Under the pieces are notes generated by a model that was not told the origin of the DNA, did not search any database, and saw nothing but the letters and a program-made list of their open reading frames with translations. From contig JACDAP010000297.1 in the NCBI GenBank assembly GCA_013695395.1, positions 1 to 13,954 on the forward strand: 13,954 nucleotides of DNA, given 5' to 3'. Origin of the DNA: Solirubrobacterales bacterium. GTDB taxonomy: Bacteria > Actinomycetota > Thermoleophilia > Solirubrobacterales > Solirubrobacteraceae. Position 1 is the first letter of the stretch. The number at the start of each line of letters is the position of its first letter. Positions 12,611 through 13,954 of this stretch are shown here, one piece after another. The translations under genes were made by a program, and so were the position numbers.

Positions 12611-13749
12611 GCCTCCTCCCCGTGCAGCAGCGCAACCGCCCGCAGCGCGGAGGCGCGGACGAGATCCGGGTCCTCCCCGCAGACCGTGACGTGCCCGAGC
12701 TTGCGGCCCGGCCGTGCCGCCTTGCCGTAGAGGTGGACGTGCGCACCGGGCACGGCGAGCGCGGCGGGCAGCCGGTCGCGAGGGTCGCTGCCGTCCTCCG
12801 GGCCGACGACGTTCGCGCAGGCCACGGCCGGCGCGCAGAGGCCGGTGGCTCCGAGCGGCCAGCCGAGAACCGCCCGCAGGTGCTGCTCGAACTGGGAGGT
12901 CTCGCAGCCCTCGATCGTCCAGTGCCCTGAGTTGTGCGGGCGCAGGGCGAGCTCGTTGACGAGCAGCCCGCCCTGGGTGAGGAAGAGCTCGACGGCCATG
13001 AGCCCGACGAGGCCGATCCGCTCCGCGAGCTCGCGTGCGAGCGCTCCGGCCTCGTCGGCCCGGGCCGACGGCACCGCGGCGGGCACGCGCATCTCCCGGC
13101 ACATGCCGTCGCGCTGCACCGTCTCGACGACCGGATAGCCGGCGAGCTCCCCGGTGGCCGAGCGGGCGATGAGCACCGCGATCTCGCAGACGAGCTCGAG
13201 GCGGGGCTCGAGCAGCAGGCCTCCGGGGTGCGCGTCCAGGAGCGCCTCCGCGGCCGCCGCGTCGGAAAGCTCCCACACCCCGCGCCCGTCGTACCCGCCG
13301 CGCGGCAGCTTCGCGACCAGGGGCCACCCGTGCGTCAGACCGAACGCGGAGACCTGCGAGGTCGAGTGCGCGAGCGCCCAGGGCGGGACGGGCAGCCCGA
13401 GCGCGTCGAGCTCGCGGCGGGCCAGGACCTTGTCCTGGGCGAGCGCCTTGGCCCGCGCTCCCGGCGCCAGCCGGACGCCTTCGGCCTCCAGCGTGGCCAG
13501 CAGCTCGGGCGTGGCACCCTCATGGTCGAAGCTCAGCACCGCGCAGCCCTCGGCCACCCGGCGCAATGCGGCCGGGTCGTCGCAGCGACCCGGGACGTGC
13601 TCGGCCCCGGCCCGGACCGCGGGCGCGTCCGGGTCCTCGCCGAGCACCCGGAGCTCCACCGCGAGCGAGATCGCCGCCTGCTGGGTCATCTGCGCGAGCT
13701 GCCCGTCTCCGACCATGGCCACGCGGGGTCGGACGGCCACCGTGCTCAT
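12607..13749 (-). CDS. purK: N5-carboxyaminoimidazole ribonucleotide synthase PurK
   Basis: A 380-residue ATP-grasp enzyme that makes N5-CAIR from AIR, ATP and bicarbonate. The N-terminal fold begins [23 protein letters not shown] replaces the commoner GGGQLG, an aspartate for a glycine. The ATP-grasp part shows [28 protein letters not shown] and the signature [18 protein letters not shown], followed by [13 protein letters not shown]. The C-terminal domain is complete ([15 protein letters not shown]). ATG 13749 overlaps the stop of the PII-like gene in ATGA, with CCGGAG 8 nt upstream. The position in the operon, before purE, is classical. Its bicarbonate demand fits with the nearby carbonic anhydrase. 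Confidence 0.96.
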   Translation of the reverse strand: MSTVAVRPRVAMVGDGQLAQMTQQAAISLAVELRVLGEDPDAPAVRAGAEHVPGRCDDPAALRRVAEGCAVLSFDHEGATPELLATLEAEGVRLAPGARAKALAQDKVLARRELDALGLPVPPWALAHSTSQVSAFGLTHGWPLVAKLPRGGYDGRGVWELSDAAAAEALLDAHPGGLLLEPRLELVCEIAVLIARSATGELAGYPVVETVQRDGMCREMRVPAAVPSARADEAGALARELAERIGLVGLMAVELFLTQGGLLVNELALRPHNSGHWTIEGCETSQFEQHLRAVLGWPLGATGLCAPAVACANVVGPEDGSDPRDRLPAALAVPGAHVHLYGKAARPGRKLGHVTVCGEDPDLVRASALRAVALLHGEEA

Positions 13750-13954
13750 GTGAAGTACTCCGGCCGGCTCACGTACGTGTCGGTGACGAACATGACGCCC
13801 GCGGTCTCGTCCAGCAGCGGTCGCAGCCCGGCGAGCAGGCCCCGGACCCGGTCGTCCGGCACCACGGTGATGAGCAGCTCGAGCGCCGCCTGCTCGTTGA
13901 ACAGCAGCCGTCCTTGGTGAAAGCCGTGGTGCCCGAGCCCCGAGACCCCGGAGA
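13746..13954 (-). CDS. Small PII-like (ferredoxin-like fold) protein, C-terminal part
   Basis: The last 68 codons of a gene entering from the right edge. The fragment reads SGVSGLGHHGFHQGRLLFNE, then a beta strand and helix (AALELLITVVPDDRVRGLL, LRPLLDETAGV), a strand MFVTDTYVS and the end RPEYFT. The pattern of loop, strand, VPDDxV helix and final strand resembles the second half of PII and PII-like trimeric signalling proteins, with the histidine-rich segment where the T-loop ends. The closing GKIF-type motif of true GlnB is absent, so it is not a classical GlnB. Its stop overlaps the purK start by four bases, so it is translated with the purine genes. Ligand and partner are unknown; the PII-like call is by fold pattern only. 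Confidence 0.5.
   Translation of the reverse strand, partial: SGVSGLGHHGFHQGRLLFNEQAALELLITVVPDDRVRGLLAGLRPLLDETAGVMFVTDTYVSRPEYFT

Noticed and set aside
12102..12746. A long N-terminal extension of FabI across purE
   Set aside because: FabI homology begins at ATG 12101, which has its own ribosome binding site; the extension is a shadow of purE and purK.

Overview
The window is very GC-rich DNA packed with genes on both strands and almost no spacer. The composition, the InhA-like enoyl reductase, the EthA-like monooxygenase, the RecC start, the MazE/MazF pair and the many starts without a Shine-Dalgarno sequence point to a high-GC actinobacterium. A member of Thermoleophilia/Solirubrobacterales is my best guess, but that is inference from style, not a database result.

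Layout, left to right. Positions 1-228 (minus) hold the N-terminus of recC, cut by the window edge. Positions 294-1784 (minus) encode an EthA-type Baeyer-Villiger/flavin monooxygenase behind a palindrome-rich promoter. Positions 1858-2817 (minus) encode a secreted, strongly basic glycosidase-like TIM-barrel protein. Positions 3052-4761 (minus) are a two-gene signalling operon, response regulator then histidine kinase. Positions 4943-5731 (minus) encode a secreted peptidoglycan-binding NlpC/P60 hydrolase preceded by a clear c-di-AMP (ydaO/yuaA) riboswitch; its best start codon is ATC. A mazEF toxin-antitoxin pair (5986-6532, plus) is fired divergently from the riboswitch promoter. Positions 6537-8078 (minus) encode a phytoene-desaturase/PYROXD2-like FAD oxidoreductase. 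Positions 8312-11315 (plus) encode an integral membrane protein, a secreted alpha/beta hydrolase and a beta-carbonic anhydrase. Positions 11328-13954 (minus) are a tightly overlapping operon read in the order PII-like protein (partial), purK, purE, fabI, joining purine synthesis to fatty-acid elongation.

The most unusual structure is a family of 49-bp hairpin elements (14-nt arms, 21-nt centre). Four copies occur as two tandem pairs, each with a 60-bp period, at 4828-4936 and 8163-8271. All four share the arm consensus GSTGAGNRYGGAWS. I do not recognise this family; it looks like a REP/BIME-type interspersed palindrome. Other points to check are the ATC start behind an ideal ribosome binding site, the mazE operator that also covers the riboswitch promoter, an 18-bp perfect palindrome over the promoter of the secreted hydrolase, a degenerate DNA-binding domain in the response regulator, and the recurring pattern of a -10 box 6-10 nt upstream of a start codon (leaderless transcription).

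No rRNA, tRNA, CRISPR array, insertion sequence or prophage gene was seen. No gene-free stretch exceeds 300 bases; the three longest (2818-3051, 5732-5985, 8079-8311) are described as features.
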